DNA from: Oscillospiraceae bacterium
Lineage (GTDB): Bacteria > Bacillota > Clostridia > Oscillospirales > Ruminococcaceae
DNA length: 64,000 bases
Direction: 5' to 3'
Assembly (NCBI GenBank): GCA_015067215.1
Contig: SVMW01000002.1
Coordinates: 29,060 to 93,059, forward strand
Part shown: one piece after another, positions 24,576 to 34,963 of the stretch
Layout of the letters: the number at the start of each line of letters is the position of its first letter
Numbering within the stretch: position 1 is the first letter of the stretch
Position numbers and translations under genes: made by a program
The notes under the pieces: generated by a model
Database searches by the model: none
The model's input: only the letters and a program-made list of their open reading frames with translations
What the model was told of the DNA's origin: nothing

Positions 24576-26795
24576 ATGTTGACAGCAGGCGTAGCAGTGG
24601 ATAAAGCTACCTTGAACTTTGACAGGGAATTCTCCTATATAGTTCCGGAACAGTTCAAAGATATAATACAGCCGGGCTCAATTGTGCTTGTGCCTTTTGG
24701 ACGCAGCAGTGCATTAAGGCTTGGGGTGGTGCTTGGTACAGAAGAAAGAGAAGATGTAAAAGGCCTTAAAAAAATTGAAGATGTTAAAACAGAGGATTGG
24801 TCGGTAACCCCTTTTGCACTCAAGCTTGTGGATTTTATAAGAGAAACCACTTTCTGCACCTGCTATGAAGCAGCTAAAGCGGTTATTCCTTACGGACAGC
24901 AGTATAAAATTGTCTCAGGAAAACTGCAGGTAAAGCACCGGCTGCCAACCGAAATAAGATATACTGTCTGCAATGTGCTTGATGGAGAAAAACTTACACA
25001 GAAGCAGCAGACGGTATATGATTATCTTACATCTTCACACAAAACAATCAAACAAATATGCGAAGATTGCAATGTAACACGTGCGGTAGTTGATAAACTT
25101 GTGGAAAAAAATCTTATTTCTGCAGCAGAATGTGAAAAAGAATATGTCTCTGATACAGTAAAAAAGGAAGACAGAAAAATATCACTTACTCAGCAACAGC
25201 AAAAGGTTTTTGATGAAATTGTTTCCTGTGACAATTCAAAACCACATTTGATTTACGGTGTTACATCAAGCGGCAAAACATCGGTTTTTATAAAGCTTAT
25301 ACAGGACACATTGATTAAAGGCAAAACAGCAATGCTTTTGGTGCCGGAAATTTCGCTGACACCGCAGATGATAAATCTGCTTACAGGTTATTTCGGTGAT
25401 ATTGTAAGTGTTCTGCATTCAAAGCTGTCGCAAAGCGAAAGACTGTATCAGCATAAAATGATACAACAGGGCAAATCCCGGGTTATAATCGGCACAAGAA
25501 GTGCTGTATTTGCACCTGTTGAGGATATCGGACTTATAATTATTGACGAAGAACACGAAAAAACTTTTAAGTCAGAAAACAGTCCAAGATATTCAGCAAT
25601 AAGGGTTGCGAACTTTATTGCAAAGGAAAAAAATGCAAAACTTGTGCTGGCTTCCGCAACGCCAAGTATTGAAAGCTATTATCTGGCAAAAAATGGGTAT
25701 TATCATCTGCATGTGATGAACAAACGCTACAACGATATGCCAATGCCCCGCGTGGAGATAATCGACATGCGTATGCAGGCTAAGATAGGTGATACAGGTG
25801 TTCTGTCAGATGCGGTTATAAAATATCTGTCAGACAATATACGGCAGGAAAAACAAAGCATTATCCTTATAAACAGACGCGGTTATTCAACTGTAGGTGT
25901 ATGTAAGGAATGCAGGGAGACACTGCAGTGCGACAACTGCAGCGTTAACCTTGTTAAACACAAAAACGAAAACAGATTAAGTTGCCATTACTGTGGTACC
26001 AACTATCCTGTGGCGGAAAAATGTCCGCACTGCGGCGGGGAAATACAGTATGTTGGCTATGGCACCCAGAAGGTGGAAGAATATATTCTGTCCTGTATAC
26101 CAAAGGCAAGAGTACTGAGGATGGATGCTGACACAACGGGCAAAAATGATGCTCACAGCGAAATGCTCAAAGCTTTTGCCGATAAAAAGTACGACATTCT
26201 TGTGGGTACGCAGATGGTGGCAAAGGGGCTGGATTTCAGGGATGTAAACCTTGTATGTGTGCTGGGTATGGATGGCGCGCTCAATCAGGTTTCCTACAAT
26301 TCCAACGAAACAGCTTTCAATCTGCTTACACAGGTTATCGGACGTGCAGGCAGATGGACAAAGGATGCTGTTGCAGTAATTCAGACTTACGACAGCACAA
26401 ACCCTGTAATCAACCTTGCACGCAAAGGTGATTACGAAAGTTTTTATAACAATGAAATTGCATTCCGTAAGCTGAACATATATCCGCCTTTCTGCACAAT
26501 GTGCCAGGTGGCGTTTACAAGCGAAAAGGAAATACAGGCTGCAAAGGATGCGGCTAAGTTTCTTAAAATTATTCAGCAGCAGGTGTCAAGGCTGGAAGGG
26601 CTGCCCATGGTGGTTCTTGGCCCTGCACCTTTTGCGGTATCAATGGTCAGTGGTGTGTATCGTTACCGACTGACAATAAAATGCAAAAACACAAAGAAAT
26701 TCAGAGATTTTTTAAGGCTGGCAATTGACGAATACCTTAAAAATCCTGACAATAAATCGGGAATATATGTAAATATGAACCCGGCAAATGACTAA
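24576..26795 (+). CDS. priA: Primosomal protein N', replication restart helicase PriA
   Basis: 739 residues. N-terminal DNA-binding domain, then helicase motifs GVTSSGKTSVF (Walker A) and IIIDEEHEKTFKSE, a zinc-binding insert with CKECRETLQCDNC and CHYCGT...CPHCGG, and motif VI QVIGRAGRW. It reloads the replicative helicase at collapsed forks. A longer start is possible, but GAAGGAGGGTAG precedes the ATG at 24576. Confidence 0.95.
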   Translation: MLTAGVAVDKATLNFDREFSYIVPEQFKDIIQPGSIVLVPFGRSSALRLGVVLGTEEREDVKGLKKIEDVKTEDWSVTPFALKLVDFIRETTFCTCYEAAKAVIPYGQQYKIVSGKLQVKHRLPTEIRYTVCNVLDGEKLTQKQQTVYDYLTSSHKTIKQICEDCNVTRAVVDKLVEKNLISAAECEKEYVSDTVKKEDRKISLTQQQQKVFDEIVSCDNSKPHLIYGVTSSGKTSVFIKLIQDTLIKGKTAMLLVPEISLTPQMINLLTGYFGDIVSVLHSKLSQSERLYQHKMIQQGKSRVIIGTRSAVFAPVEDIGLIIIDEEHEKTFKSENSPRYSAIRVANFIAKEKNAKLVLASATPSIESYYLAKNGYYHLHVMNKRYNDMPMPRVEIIDMRMQAKIGDTGVLSDAVIKYLSDNIRQEKQSIILINRRGYSTVGVCKECRETLQCDNCSVNLVKHKNENRLSCHYCGTNYPVAEKCPHCGGEIQYVGYGTQKVEEYILSCIPKARVLRMDADTTGKNDAHSEMLKAFADKKYDILVGTQMVAKGLDFRDVNLVCVLGMDGALNQVSYNSNETAFNLLTQVIGRAGRWTKDAVAVIQTYDSTNPVINLARKGDYESFYNNEIAFRKLNIYPPFCTMCQVAFTSEKEIQAAKDAAKFLKIIQQQVSRLEGLPMVVLGPAPFAVSMVSGVYRYRLTIKCKNTKKFRDFLRLAIDEYLKNPDNKSGIYVNMNPAND

Positions 26796-26816
26796 TTATT
26801 ATTCAGGAGATATATT

Positions 26817-27344
26817 ATGGCTATCAGAACTATAGTAAAAGACGGCGACCCTATCCTTAAAAAAGTTTGCCGTCCTGTAACAGAATTCAACGAAAAACTT
26901 GCAACATTGCTTGATGATATGGGCGATACAATGATAGAAGCTCACGGCCTTGGCCTTGCAGGTCCACAGGTTGGCATTATGCGTCGGGTATGTGTTGTAC
27001 TTGACCAGTATCTTGATGAAGATGACAACGAAGTAGATGAAATCATCGAACTTATAAACCCTGAAATTCTTGAAAGAGAAGGCGAAGTTACTCTTTTTGA
27101 AGGCTGCTTGTCTTTTCCTAACAGAAACGGTGCAATCACACGTCCTCAGTATGTAAAAGCAAAGGCACAGGACCGTTACGGCAATGAATTCATTATCGAA
27201 GCGGAAGATATCCTTGCACGAGCAATCTGCCACGAAACAGACCATCTCGACGGCATTACAATTATGGACCACGCAACAAAATTCTACGAAGATCTTACAC
27301 CTGAAGAAATCAAAGCACTTAATCTGGATGAAGACTATGAATAA
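26817..27344 (+). CDS. def: Peptide deformylase
   Basis: 175 residues. The three motifs are GLGLAGPQVG, EGCLSFP and CHETDHLDG (metal-binding HExxH). Removes the formyl group from nascent chains. It overlaps fmt by 8 bp. The C-terminal tail is acidic. Confidence 0.95.
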   Translation: MAIRTIVKDGDPILKKVCRPVTEFNEKLATLLDDMGDTMIEAHGLGLAGPQVGIMRRVCVVLDQYLDEDDNEVDEIIELINPEILEREGEVTLFEGCLSFPNRNGAITRPQYVKAKAQDRYGNEFIIEAEDILARAICHETDHLDGITIMDHATKFYEDLTPEEIKALNLDEDYE

Positions 27345-28263
27345 AAATGATGTAAAAGTACTGTTTATGGGTACACCTGAAATAGCAAAAGGCTGTCTGG
27401 AACAGATGTATAACGACGGCTGGAATATTATCGGTGCCTTCACACGTGAAGACAAACCTGTAGGCAGAAAGCAGATTATGACCCCGCCACCTGTCAAGGT
27501 GTTTGCACAGGAACATGGTATACCGGTATATCAGCCTAAAACACTTAAGGGTGAAGCGTCTGAAACTATAAAAGAACTTGCGCCGGACCTTATTGTAGTG
27601 GTTGCATACGGCAGAATTCTGCCTAAAGATGTTATCGATGTACCACAGTTTGGCTGTGTGAATCTGCATGTTTCGCTTTTGCCGCAGTACCGCGGTGCTG
27701 CACCTATACAATGGGCACTTATCAATGGTGACAAACAGACAGGCGTGACTGTAATGCACATTGACGAAGGGCTGGATACAGGCGATATAATTGATGTTCT
27801 GCCTGTGGAAATAGGCGAAAATGAAACACAGGAAGAACTTTTTGCTGATGTGGAAGAAAAAGGCAAGGTTTTTCTTTCCAGAGTATGTGAAGATATTATA
27901 AACGGCACTGCAACACGAACTCCACAGGACCATGAAAAGGCAACTCTTGCACCACCGCTTACCAAAGAAATGGCTCTTTTCAGCTTTGATAATTGTGCAC
28001 AGGTTATCCATAATAAAGTAAGAGGTCAGAACCCATGGCCGAGTGCTCATTTTATATATGGCGACAAAAAAGTAAAGGTTATCAGAACAAAGCTGGTTGA
28101 CGCAAAAGGCAAAGCTGGGGAAATTATTTCCACAAAACCTTTGGTGGTGGCCTGCAGTGAGGGTGCACTTGAACTTGTTACCGTTCAGCCTGAGGGCTCA
28201 AAAGCCATGGATGGCACAGCGTGGAGCCTTGGAAGACGCTTTGAAAAAGGCGATATACTTTAA
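27337..28263 (+). CDS. fmt: Methionyl-tRNA formyltransferase
   Basis: 308 residues, standard. LFMGTPEIAKGCL at the start, the formyl-folate site VNLHVSLLPQYRGAAPIQWAL, and MHIDEGLDTGDI. Formylates initiator Met-tRNA. ATG at 27337 lies inside the end of def; upstream in-frame starts inside def are rejected. Confidence 0.95.
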   Translation: MNKNDVKVLFMGTPEIAKGCLEQMYNDGWNIIGAFTREDKPVGRKQIMTPPPVKVFAQEHGIPVYQPKTLKGEASETIKELAPDLIVVVAYGRILPKDVIDVPQFGCVNLHVSLLPQYRGAAPIQWALINGDKQTGVTVMHIDEGLDTGDIIDVLPVEIGENETQEELFADVEEKGKVFLSRVCEDIINGTATRTPQDHEKATLAPPLTKEMALFSFDNCAQVIHNKVRGQNPWPSAHFIYGDKKVKVIRTKLVDAKGKAGEIISTKPLVVACSEGALELVTVQPEGSKAMDGTAWSLGRRFEKGDIL

Positions 28264-28283
28264 ACCGTTTCAGAGGTGATCAG

Positions 28284-28976
28284 ATGTATTACGGAATAGA
28301 TATTTACTATCTTATCTTTGTTATCCCTGCAATGCTCTTTTCAATGTGGGCACAGGCAAGGGTAAACAGCACATTCAATAAATATTCAAGACAGAGAACA
28401 TACAGCGGAATGACAGGGTACGAAGCTGCACGCAGAATTCTGGCTGCAAATGGTCTTCACAATGTTCAGGTGGAACATGTGTCAGGAAATCTTACAGACC
28501 ATTATGACCCTAAAACCAATGTTATCCGTCTTTCTGACAGCGTTTTCAATTCAGCAAGTGTTGCGGCGGTTGGAGTTGCAGCTCACGAAGCCGGTCATGC
28601 GGTGCAGTATGCACAGAACTATGCACCAATCAAACTTCGTTCTGCTATTATTCCTGTTACACAGATAGGTTCACAGCTTTCAATACCGCTGGTGCTTATA
28701 GGCTTTTTAATGGGTATGGACCCACTTGTAAACATTGGTTTGCTGCTTTTTGCAACAGTTGCGTTTTTCCAGCTTGTTACACTGCCTGTTGAGTTCAATG
28801 CAAGCAGACGCGCTGTAACAGCCCTGGAAATGAGCGGAAGTATTGGAGACGAAGAACTGCATGGTGTGAAAAAAGTTCTCAGTGCAGCAGCAATGACCTA
28901 TGTAGCCGCTCTTGCAGTTGCAGTAGCCAACCTTTTAAGACTTGTTTTGAGATTTGGTAACAGAAACAGAGATTAA
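28284..28976 (+). CDS. Membrane zinc metallopeptidase, YugP family
   Basis: 230 residues with an N-terminal membrane segment, the zinc motif AAHEAGHAVQYA near residue 108 and two to three C-terminal membrane segments. YugP family peptidases are common between fmt and rsmB in Clostridia; their substrate is not known. AGAGGTGA ribosome site. Confidence 0.9.
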   Translation: MYYGIDIYYLIFVIPAMLFSMWAQARVNSTFNKYSRQRTYSGMTGYEAARRILAANGLHNVQVEHVSGNLTDHYDPKTNVIRLSDSVFNSASVAAVGVAAHEAGHAVQYAQNYAPIKLRSAIIPVTQIGSQLSIPLVLIGFLMGMDPLVNIGLLLFATVAFFQLVTLPVEFNASRRAVTALEMSGSIGDEELHGVKKVLSAAAMTYVAALAVAVANLLRLVLRFGNRNRD

Positions 28977-28979
28977 AAT

Positions 28980-30290
28980 ATGGATTTGACAAGAAAACTG
29001 GTTGTGGACTGTCTTTTAAAGGTGGAAAGTTCAGGCTTTTCAAACCTTGTGCTTGCATCAGAAATTGACAGCCACAATCTTACAAATCAGGATAAAGCCT
29101 TTGCTACAAAATTGTTTTACGGAACAGTTGAAAGAAAACTGACCCTAAACTATATTCTGCAGAAACAGCTTTCCAAGCCGATTGCAAAAATGGACAAGGA
29201 AGTTGTGGCAATTTTGCAGAGCGGGCTTTATCAGCTTTTATATATGCAATCGGTGCCTGATTATGCGGCAATAAACCAAGCAGTTGGACTGTGTCCTGTA
29301 TTTAAAAAGACCAGTGCCAAGGGCTTGGTTAATGCTGTATTAAGGAAGTGTCAGAAATTTGACATTGAAAAGGAAGTTTTTAAAGACAGACTTACAGAAC
29401 TGTCGGTAAAATATTCTGTCAATACCGATATTGTAAAAATTATACTCAGGGATTATCCTGAAATTGCGGAAGATATCCTCAGAGGAATGTTTATTACACC
29501 TAAATTTACGGTAAAGATAAACACAACAAAAATTTCTGCGGATAATTTCAGAAAACTGCTTATAGAAAGAGGGTTGTCCTATAACGACATGCCTTTCTGC
29601 GATGGTGTGGAAATTATCCACAGAGGCAGCGTTACTGACATACCGGGGTTTGCAGAAGGATATTTTTATGTACAGGGCATAACAAGCCAGTATGCAGTAA
29701 AGGCAGCAGATATACATAAAAATGACGACATTCTGGACCTTTGTGCTGCACCGGGGGGCAAAAGCTTTGCAGCTGCAGTAGAACTTGGCGGCAGCGGCAG
29801 TGTTACCAGCTGCGACCCTAACCCGTCAAGGCTTAAGCTTATTCAGGACGGGGCAAAAAGACTTGGATTTGAAAATATAACTACAGTACAGAACAGCGGT
29901 GAGGTTTACAACGACAGCTTAAAACAGTATAATGTTATAATCTGCGATGTGCCTTGTTCCGGCATAGGTATCATACCTAAAAAGCCTGATCTGAGATATA
30001 AGTCAATGGGTGATGTGGAAAATCTTGCGCAGCTGCAGTATGAAATTCTGTCCACAGCATCCCGTTATTTAAAGGAAAACGGCACTATTGTCTATTCAAC
30101 CTGCACCATTAATAAACAGGAAAACGAACAGGTGGTAGACAGATTTTTAAAAGAAAACACAAACTATAAACTTGAAAAACAGCATTGCCCTGTTGAAAAT
30201 GTGATTAACAGTGATGAAAAGGTTACATTTTTATCACATTTGACAGGTTTCGACGGCTTTTTTGTAGCAGTGCTGAGAAAAATGTGGTAA
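28980..30290 (+). CDS. rsmB: 16S rRNA (cytosine(967)-C(5))-methyltransferase RsmB
   Basis: 436 residues. N-terminal NusB-like domain, then the SAM site LDLCAAPGGKSFAAA and the catalytic cysteines in CDVPCSGIGII and VYSTCTINKQENE. It methylates C967 of 16S rRNA. Starts 3 bp after the peptidase gene. Confidence 0.94.
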   Translation: MDLTRKLVVDCLLKVESSGFSNLVLASEIDSHNLTNQDKAFATKLFYGTVERKLTLNYILQKQLSKPIAKMDKEVVAILQSGLYQLLYMQSVPDYAAINQAVGLCPVFKKTSAKGLVNAVLRKCQKFDIEKEVFKDRLTELSVKYSVNTDIVKIILRDYPEIAEDILRGMFITPKFTVKINTTKISADNFRKLLIERGLSYNDMPFCDGVEIIHRGSVTDIPGFAEGYFYVQGITSQYAVKAADIHKNDDILDLCAAPGGKSFAAAVELGGSGSVTSCDPNPSRLKLIQDGAKRLGFENITTVQNSGEVYNDSLKQYNVIICDVPCSGIGIIPKKPDLRYKSMGDVENLAQLQYEILSTASRYLKENGTIVYSTCTINKQENEQVVDRFLKENTNYKLEKQHCPVENVINSDEKVTFLSHLTGFDGFFVAVLRKMW

Positions 30291-30291
30291 A

Positions 30292-31317
30292 ATGGAAAGA
30301 GTAGATATTAAAAGCTTTGATATGGAACAGCTTTCGGAATATGTGGTTTCACTGGGGCTTAAAAGCTTCAACGCCAAACAGATATATTCCTGGTTACATC
30401 AGAAAAATGCAGTTTCTTTTGATGAAATGTCCAACATTTCAAAACAGGCAAGGGAACTGCTTGGAGAAAACTGTTTCATTACAAACCTTGAAATTGCACA
30501 GAAGCAGGTTTCAAAGGATGGGACAATAAAATATCTTTATCGACTGCCGGACGGCAACTGCATCGAATCTGTTCTTATGAAATACGAACACGGCAACAGT
30601 ATTTGTGTTTCGAGTCAGGTTGGATGCCGCATGGGCTGCAAATTCTGTGCATCTACACAGGGCGGCAAGGTGAGAGACCTGCAGACAAGTGAAATTCTGT
30701 CACAGATTTATGCTACCGAAGCAGATACAGGTGAACGTATAAGCAATATTGTGCTTATGGGTATTGGTGAACCTCTTGATAATTTTGACAATGTAATTCA
30801 TTTTATCAAGATTATATCCTCAAAGGAAGGCAAAAATATCAGTCAGAGAAGCATCAGTCTTTCCACCTGCGGTATTGTTCCTAAAATCTACGAACTTGCA
30901 CAGCTTAAATTAGGCATAACCCTTTCCATTTCTTTGCATGCAACTACCAACGAAGCAAGAAAACGTACTATGCCTGTTACAAATGCTTATCCGCTGGAAC
31001 AGCTTATGAAAGCATGCAGGGACTACACAAAAACAACAGGCCGCAGAATAAGTTTTGAATATGCAATGATAAAAGGCGAAAACGACACTCAGGAAGATGC
31101 TGTGCGTCTTTCAAAACTGCTCAGCGGTTTTATAAATCATGTGAACCTTATTCCTGTTAACCCTGTTGATGGCTCGCCATTTACACAGAGTGACGCAAAA
31201 ATTATCAGAGATTTCCAACATAAGCTCACACAATTAAATGTCAACGCAACAATCAGACGCCGTCTCGGTCAGGATATTTCTGCCGCCTGCGGTCAGCTGA
31301 GAAACGAACACAGGTGA
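30292..31317 (+). CDS. rlmN: Dual-specificity RNA methyltransferase RlmN
   Basis: 341 residues. Radical SAM cluster motif CRMGCKFC near residue 112, VLMGIGEPLDN after it, and the conserved C-terminal cysteine in AACGQL that carries the methyl transfer. It methylates A2503 of 23S rRNA and A37 of some tRNAs. Confidence 0.95.
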   Translation: MERVDIKSFDMEQLSEYVVSLGLKSFNAKQIYSWLHQKNAVSFDEMSNISKQARELLGENCFITNLEIAQKQVSKDGTIKYLYRLPDGNCIESVLMKYEHGNSICVSSQVGCRMGCKFCASTQGGKVRDLQTSEILSQIYATEADTGERISNIVLMGIGEPLDNFDNVIHFIKIISSKEGKNISQRSISLSTCGIVPKIYELAQLKLGITLSISLHATTNEARKRTMPVTNAYPLEQLMKACRDYTKTTGRRISFEYAMIKGENDTQEDAVRLSKLLSGFINHVNLIPVNPVDGSPFTQSDAKIIRDFQHKLTQLNVNATIRRRLGQDISAACGQLRNEHR

Positions 31318-31321
31318 TTAA

Positions 31322-32044
31322 ATGAAAATTTCAGGGGCTACCAACATTGGCAACCGAAGAAGTGAAAATCAGGACAAATATATAGCTGGCAGACTGCTTA
31401 ACAATGTCAGCTTTGGCTTTGTGTGCGATGGAATGGGCGGCGTAAAAGGTGGCAAAATAGCCAGCGATTTACTTGCAAAATATATTGAAGACGCTTTATA
31501 TGTCCACAATGAAAACAAAAACTTCAACGAAGAAAAAACTGTGCTTTCCGCAATAGAAGATGCCTGCAGGGCAATTTATAACCTTGGCGAGAAGAACAGT
31601 GAATATAAAGGTATGGGTACAACTGTTGCAGGGGTAACAGTCAACGGCAGTAAGTGCACTGTATACCACGCAGGAGACTCCCGTGTTTATATAGTAAGAG
31701 ATTCAAAACTTGCACTGATAACCCGTGACCACTCGGTAGTACAGGAACTGGTCTCTCAGGGAAAAATAACAGCAGAAGAAGCGGAAACGCATCCACAGCG
31801 TAATCTTATAACCCGTGCAGTAGGCGTTGAGGAAACTGTGCAGATAGATGTAGCAGAACTTGACGTTTTCCCGGGTGATATTATTCTTTGTACCACTGAC
31901 GGACTCACAAATTTTATATCACCTCACGATATGGTGGCAATTTTAACACAGCCAAATATATTCTCAATGCCGGATAAACTTATTCATAAGGCATTGGGAA
32001 ATCAGTCTACAGATAATATTACTGCAGTAGTGCTGGCAATTTAA
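31322..32044 (+). CDS. stp: PP2C-type Ser/Thr phosphatase, partner of the PASTA kinase
   Basis: 240 residues. Metal-binding motifs in order: NRRSENQDK, CDGMGGVKGG, HAGDSRVYI and TDGLTN. It reverses the phosphorylations made by the kinase encoded 9 bp downstream, as with PrpC/PrkC in Bacillus. Confidence 0.94.
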   Translation: MKISGATNIGNRRSENQDKYIAGRLLNNVSFGFVCDGMGGVKGGKIASDLLAKYIEDALYVHNENKNFNEEKTVLSAIEDACRAIYNLGEKNSEYKGMGTTVAGVTVNGSKCTVYHAGDSRVYIVRDSKLALITRDHSVVQELVSQGKITAEEAETHPQRNLITRAVGVEETVQIDVAELDVFPGDIILCTTDGLTNFISPHDMVAILTQPNIFSMPDKLIHKALGNQSTDNITAVVLAI

Positions 32045-32053
32045 GGAGGCATA

Positions 32054-34069
32054 ATGGAGAATTATATAGGAAAGATTATTGACAATCGCTATGAAATTAT
32101 CTCTCTCATAGGCGTTGGCGGTATGTCAAACGTTTATAAAGCTGTTGACAAGCAGACAGGTCAGGAAGTTGCAATTAAATTTCTCAAGGAAGAATTTTTT
32201 GAAAACGAAGAACTTGTAAGACGCTTTAAAAACGAAAGCAAGGCAATCAGTCTGCTTAACCACGAGTGTATTATCAAGGTTATTGACTTCAACATAACAG
32301 ACAGCGAAAAATACTTAGTAGTAGAATATATCAAAGGTGTAACACTTAAAGAGTTCATAGAAAACCGCGGCAAGCTTACATGGGAAGAAACACTGGTTTT
32401 TTCCAACATCATTCTGGGTGCACTTGGTCATGCCCATGAAAACGGTGTTATCCACCGAGACCTTAAACCGCAGAATATTATGCTTACCCGTGAAGGTGAG
32501 CTTAAAATAATGGACTTTGGCATTGCAAGGCTTTCTACTGCAAATCAGAGAACAGTTACAGATAAAGCTATCGGTTCGGTGCATTATATCAGCCCTGAGC
32601 AGGTTCGTGGTCAGAACACAGATAACCGTTCTGACATTTACAGCATCGGTATTATGATGTACGAAATGCTTACAGGCAAACTTCCGTTCCAGTCAGAAAC
32701 AGCAGTTTCTGTTGCTTTGCAGCAGCTTTCAGAAGAAGCACCGCCGATAAGCAACTATGCGGAAGGCGTGCCAAAGGGCATGGAACAGATTGTTATGAAA
32801 GCAATTGCAAAAGACCCTGAAAACAGATATCAGTCTGCAGGGGAAATGCGTGAAGATTTGCAGGAACTCAGGAAAAATCCTGCAGCTCTGTTTGATAACA
32901 GCTCAAAACAGTTTGAAGAACAGACTAAAACAGTAATGGTGAATACAGTGGCTAAAGAAAAGAAAAGCAAGGTTAAAGTGAAAAAAGGAAAACGTCTGCT
33001 TTTGCCTGTTATGGCAGGGCTGGCAACCGCTTTTGCTTTAAGTGCTGTTGTTGCAGTAACTCTTATTTTTAAAATGAGCGGTAATGCTCTGCTTTCCAAC
33101 AAGCCGGAAATTGAACTTCCTAGTTTTGTTGGTATGACAGAAACACAGGTAAAGAAAAGCGGATATAACCTTAAATTTGAATATGAATATCAGTATAACG
33201 ACGAGTTTGAAAAAGATGTTGTTTTTGCACAGACACCAAAAGCTCCTAGAACTGTAAAAGAAAACAGTACAGTTAAACTTAAGGTAAGTAAAGGTGTTAT
33301 GACAAGCGAAATGCCTGACCTTAAAAACTTTACAAGGGCAGAAGCACAGAAAGTTCTTGAAGATCTTGGTGTAAATATAGCTGTTGATACAGTTGAGACT
33401 AAAGATGTTGTGGATGGCAATGTTGTAAAAACAGAACCTGAAGCAGGAGAACTGATCAAGAGCGGCAGCACAGTTACAATTTACATTGCAATTGATCAGG
33501 AAAAGAACACACGAGAAGTGCCTAATGTTGTCGGCAGTGCAGATCTTGCAACAGCAAGAAGAGCAATTACAGCTGCAGGTTTGCGTGTTGAAAACTACAC
33601 ACAGGCAGAAAGCTATGAACCTGTAGGCACAGTTATTGCACAGACACCGGAAGCGGGCAAGGAACTCCCTGCAGGCAGCGGTATAACACTTGTTATCAGT
33701 TCCGGTCCACCAAAATGTCCGGATTGCGGTTCAACAGAACATACAGTGCACCCTACATGTTCAGTATGTGGCTCCAAATCTCATACAGAACACCCAAAAA
33801 CATGTGAAGTTTGCGGAAAAGAAGGACACGAAGCTAAAAATGGTGAATGTCCAAAATGTAAACATGATTCTCTTGCAGAGGGTGAAACATGCAGTAACTG
33901 TAAAGACTATACAAAACCTGTGACAACTCCGGAAACAACACCGACACCAACATGTCCGGATTGCGGTTCAACAGAACATCTTACACATCCGACACCTGCT
34001 CCTACAGAAACACCTGATGAAGGCGGTAATACTGAAAGCGGTTCAACAGGAGATTCAACAGGAGAATAA
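32054..34069 (+). CDS. prkC: PASTA-domain Ser/Thr kinase (PrkC/Stk1 type) with extra cysteine-rich tail
   Basis: 671 residues. The kinase domain (about 10-270) has GVGGMSNVYKA, VHRDLKPQN (seen as IHRDLKPQN), KIMDFGIA and GSVHYISPEQ. A membrane segment follows at about 316-341, then three PASTA repeats (to about 553) that would bind muropeptides or lipid II outside the cell. After these comes an unusual tail, residues 555-671: six CxxC pairs, four of them in a repeated CxxCGxxxH unit with HP endings, interrupted and followed by threonine/proline-rich stretches. The tail would lie outside the membrane. Other PASTA kinases normally end with the last PASTA unit or a short linker. AAGGAGG ribosome site. 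Confidence 0.93.
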   Translation: MENYIGKIIDNRYEIISLIGVGGMSNVYKAVDKQTGQEVAIKFLKEEFFENEELVRRFKNESKAISLLNHECIIKVIDFNITDSEKYLVVEYIKGVTLKEFIENRGKLTWEETLVFSNIILGALGHAHENGVIHRDLKPQNIMLTREGELKIMDFGIARLSTANQRTVTDKAIGSVHYISPEQVRGQNTDNRSDIYSIGIMMYEMLTGKLPFQSETAVSVALQQLSEEAPPISNYAEGVPKGMEQIVMKAIAKDPENRYQSAGEMREDLQELRKNPAALFDNSSKQFEEQTKTVMVNTVAKEKKSKVKVKKGKRLLLPVMAGLATAFALSAVVAVTLIFKMSGNALLSNKPEIELPSFVGMTETQVKKSGYNLKFEYEYQYNDEFEKDVVFAQTPKAPRTVKENSTVKLKVSKGVMTSEMPDLKNFTRAEAQKVLEDLGVNIAVDTVETKDVVDGNVVKTEPEAGELIKSGSTVTIYIAIDQEKNTREVPNVVGSADLATARRAITAAGLRVENYTQAESYEPVGTVIAQTPEAGKELPAGSGITLVISSGPPKCPDCGSTEHTVHPTCSVCGSKSHTEHPKTCEVCGKEGHEAKNGECPKCKHDSLAEGETCSNCKDYTKPVTTPETTPTPTCPDCGSTEHLTHPTPAPTETPDEGGNTESGSTGDSTGE

Positions 34070-34084
34070 TTAAAAGAGTATTAT

Positions 34085-34963
34085 ATGAAAACCAATATTG
34101 TTTTAAAAAGCATAGGCGGCTTTTATTATATAAAAACCGAAGATGGAACAATTATAGAATGTAAAGCAAAGGGCAAGTTCAGAAAGCTTGCCCTTTCGCC
34201 GCTTGCAGGAGATATTGTTGAAACAGAATATGAACAGGGGACAAATGTCATCACAAAAATTCACGACAGAAAAAATCAGTTTATACGTCCGCCTTTTGCA
34301 AACCTGGACTTGCTAATTCTGGTTATTTCCACAACTGAGCCTAACCCTAACTATTTTGTAATCGACAAGATGTGTGCAATTGCACACCATAAAGATGTGG
34401 AGGTTGCCATTGCAATTACAAAGGCAGACCTTGCACACTGCGGTGAAATTAAGGATATATACACCAAAGCAGGTTATCAGGTGTTTATTACAGGTGAGGA
34501 ACAGACAGACCAGCTTGATGCGTTAAAAGCGTTGATGAAAGACAAAGTATGCGCCTTTGCAGGAAACTCAGGTGTTGGCAAATCCACTTTGCTCAACCGC
34601 CTTTTTCCTGACCTTCAGCTGGAAACAAATGCAATCAGCCAGAAACTTGGTCGTGGCAAACATACCACCCGTCAGGTGGAAATTTTTGATATGGGAGACT
34701 GTATGGTTGCTGATACTCCGGGTTTTTCATCCATTGAACTTGACAGGGACAACTTTATTTCAAAATATGACCTGCCTTATGCATTTGTTGAATTTGCGGA
34801 ACATCTTGATGGCTGCAAATTTGCCGATTGCAGCCATACAACCGAAATAGGGTGCAGTGTAAAAAACGCGGTAGAAGCAGGCGAAATTTCACAATCACGT
34901 TATGACAGTTATGTAGCTTTGTATGAAAAGCAGAAACAGGTTAAAGACTGGGAGCTGAAATAA
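34085..34963 (+). CDS. rsgA: Ribosome small-subunit-dependent GTPase A
   Basis: 292 residues. OB fold, then circularly permuted GTPase motifs: ITKADL, GNSGVGKSTLLNRL, DTPGFSS, and a zinc site GCKFADCSHTTEIGCSV. It matures the 30S subunit. Its place after the PASTA kinase is conserved in Firmicutes. Confidence 0.95.
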   Translation: MKTNIVLKSIGGFYYIKTEDGTIIECKAKGKFRKLALSPLAGDIVETEYEQGTNVITKIHDRKNQFIRPPFANLDLLILVISTTEPNPNYFVIDKMCAIAHHKDVEVAIAITKADLAHCGEIKDIYTKAGYQVFITGEEQTDQLDALKALMKDKVCAFAGNSGVGKSTLLNRLFPDLQLETNAISQKLGRGKHTTRQVEIFDMGDCMVADTPGFSSIELDRDNFISKYDLPYAFVEFAEHLDGCKFADCSHTTEIGCSVKNAVEAGEISQSRYDSYVALYEKQKQVKDWELK

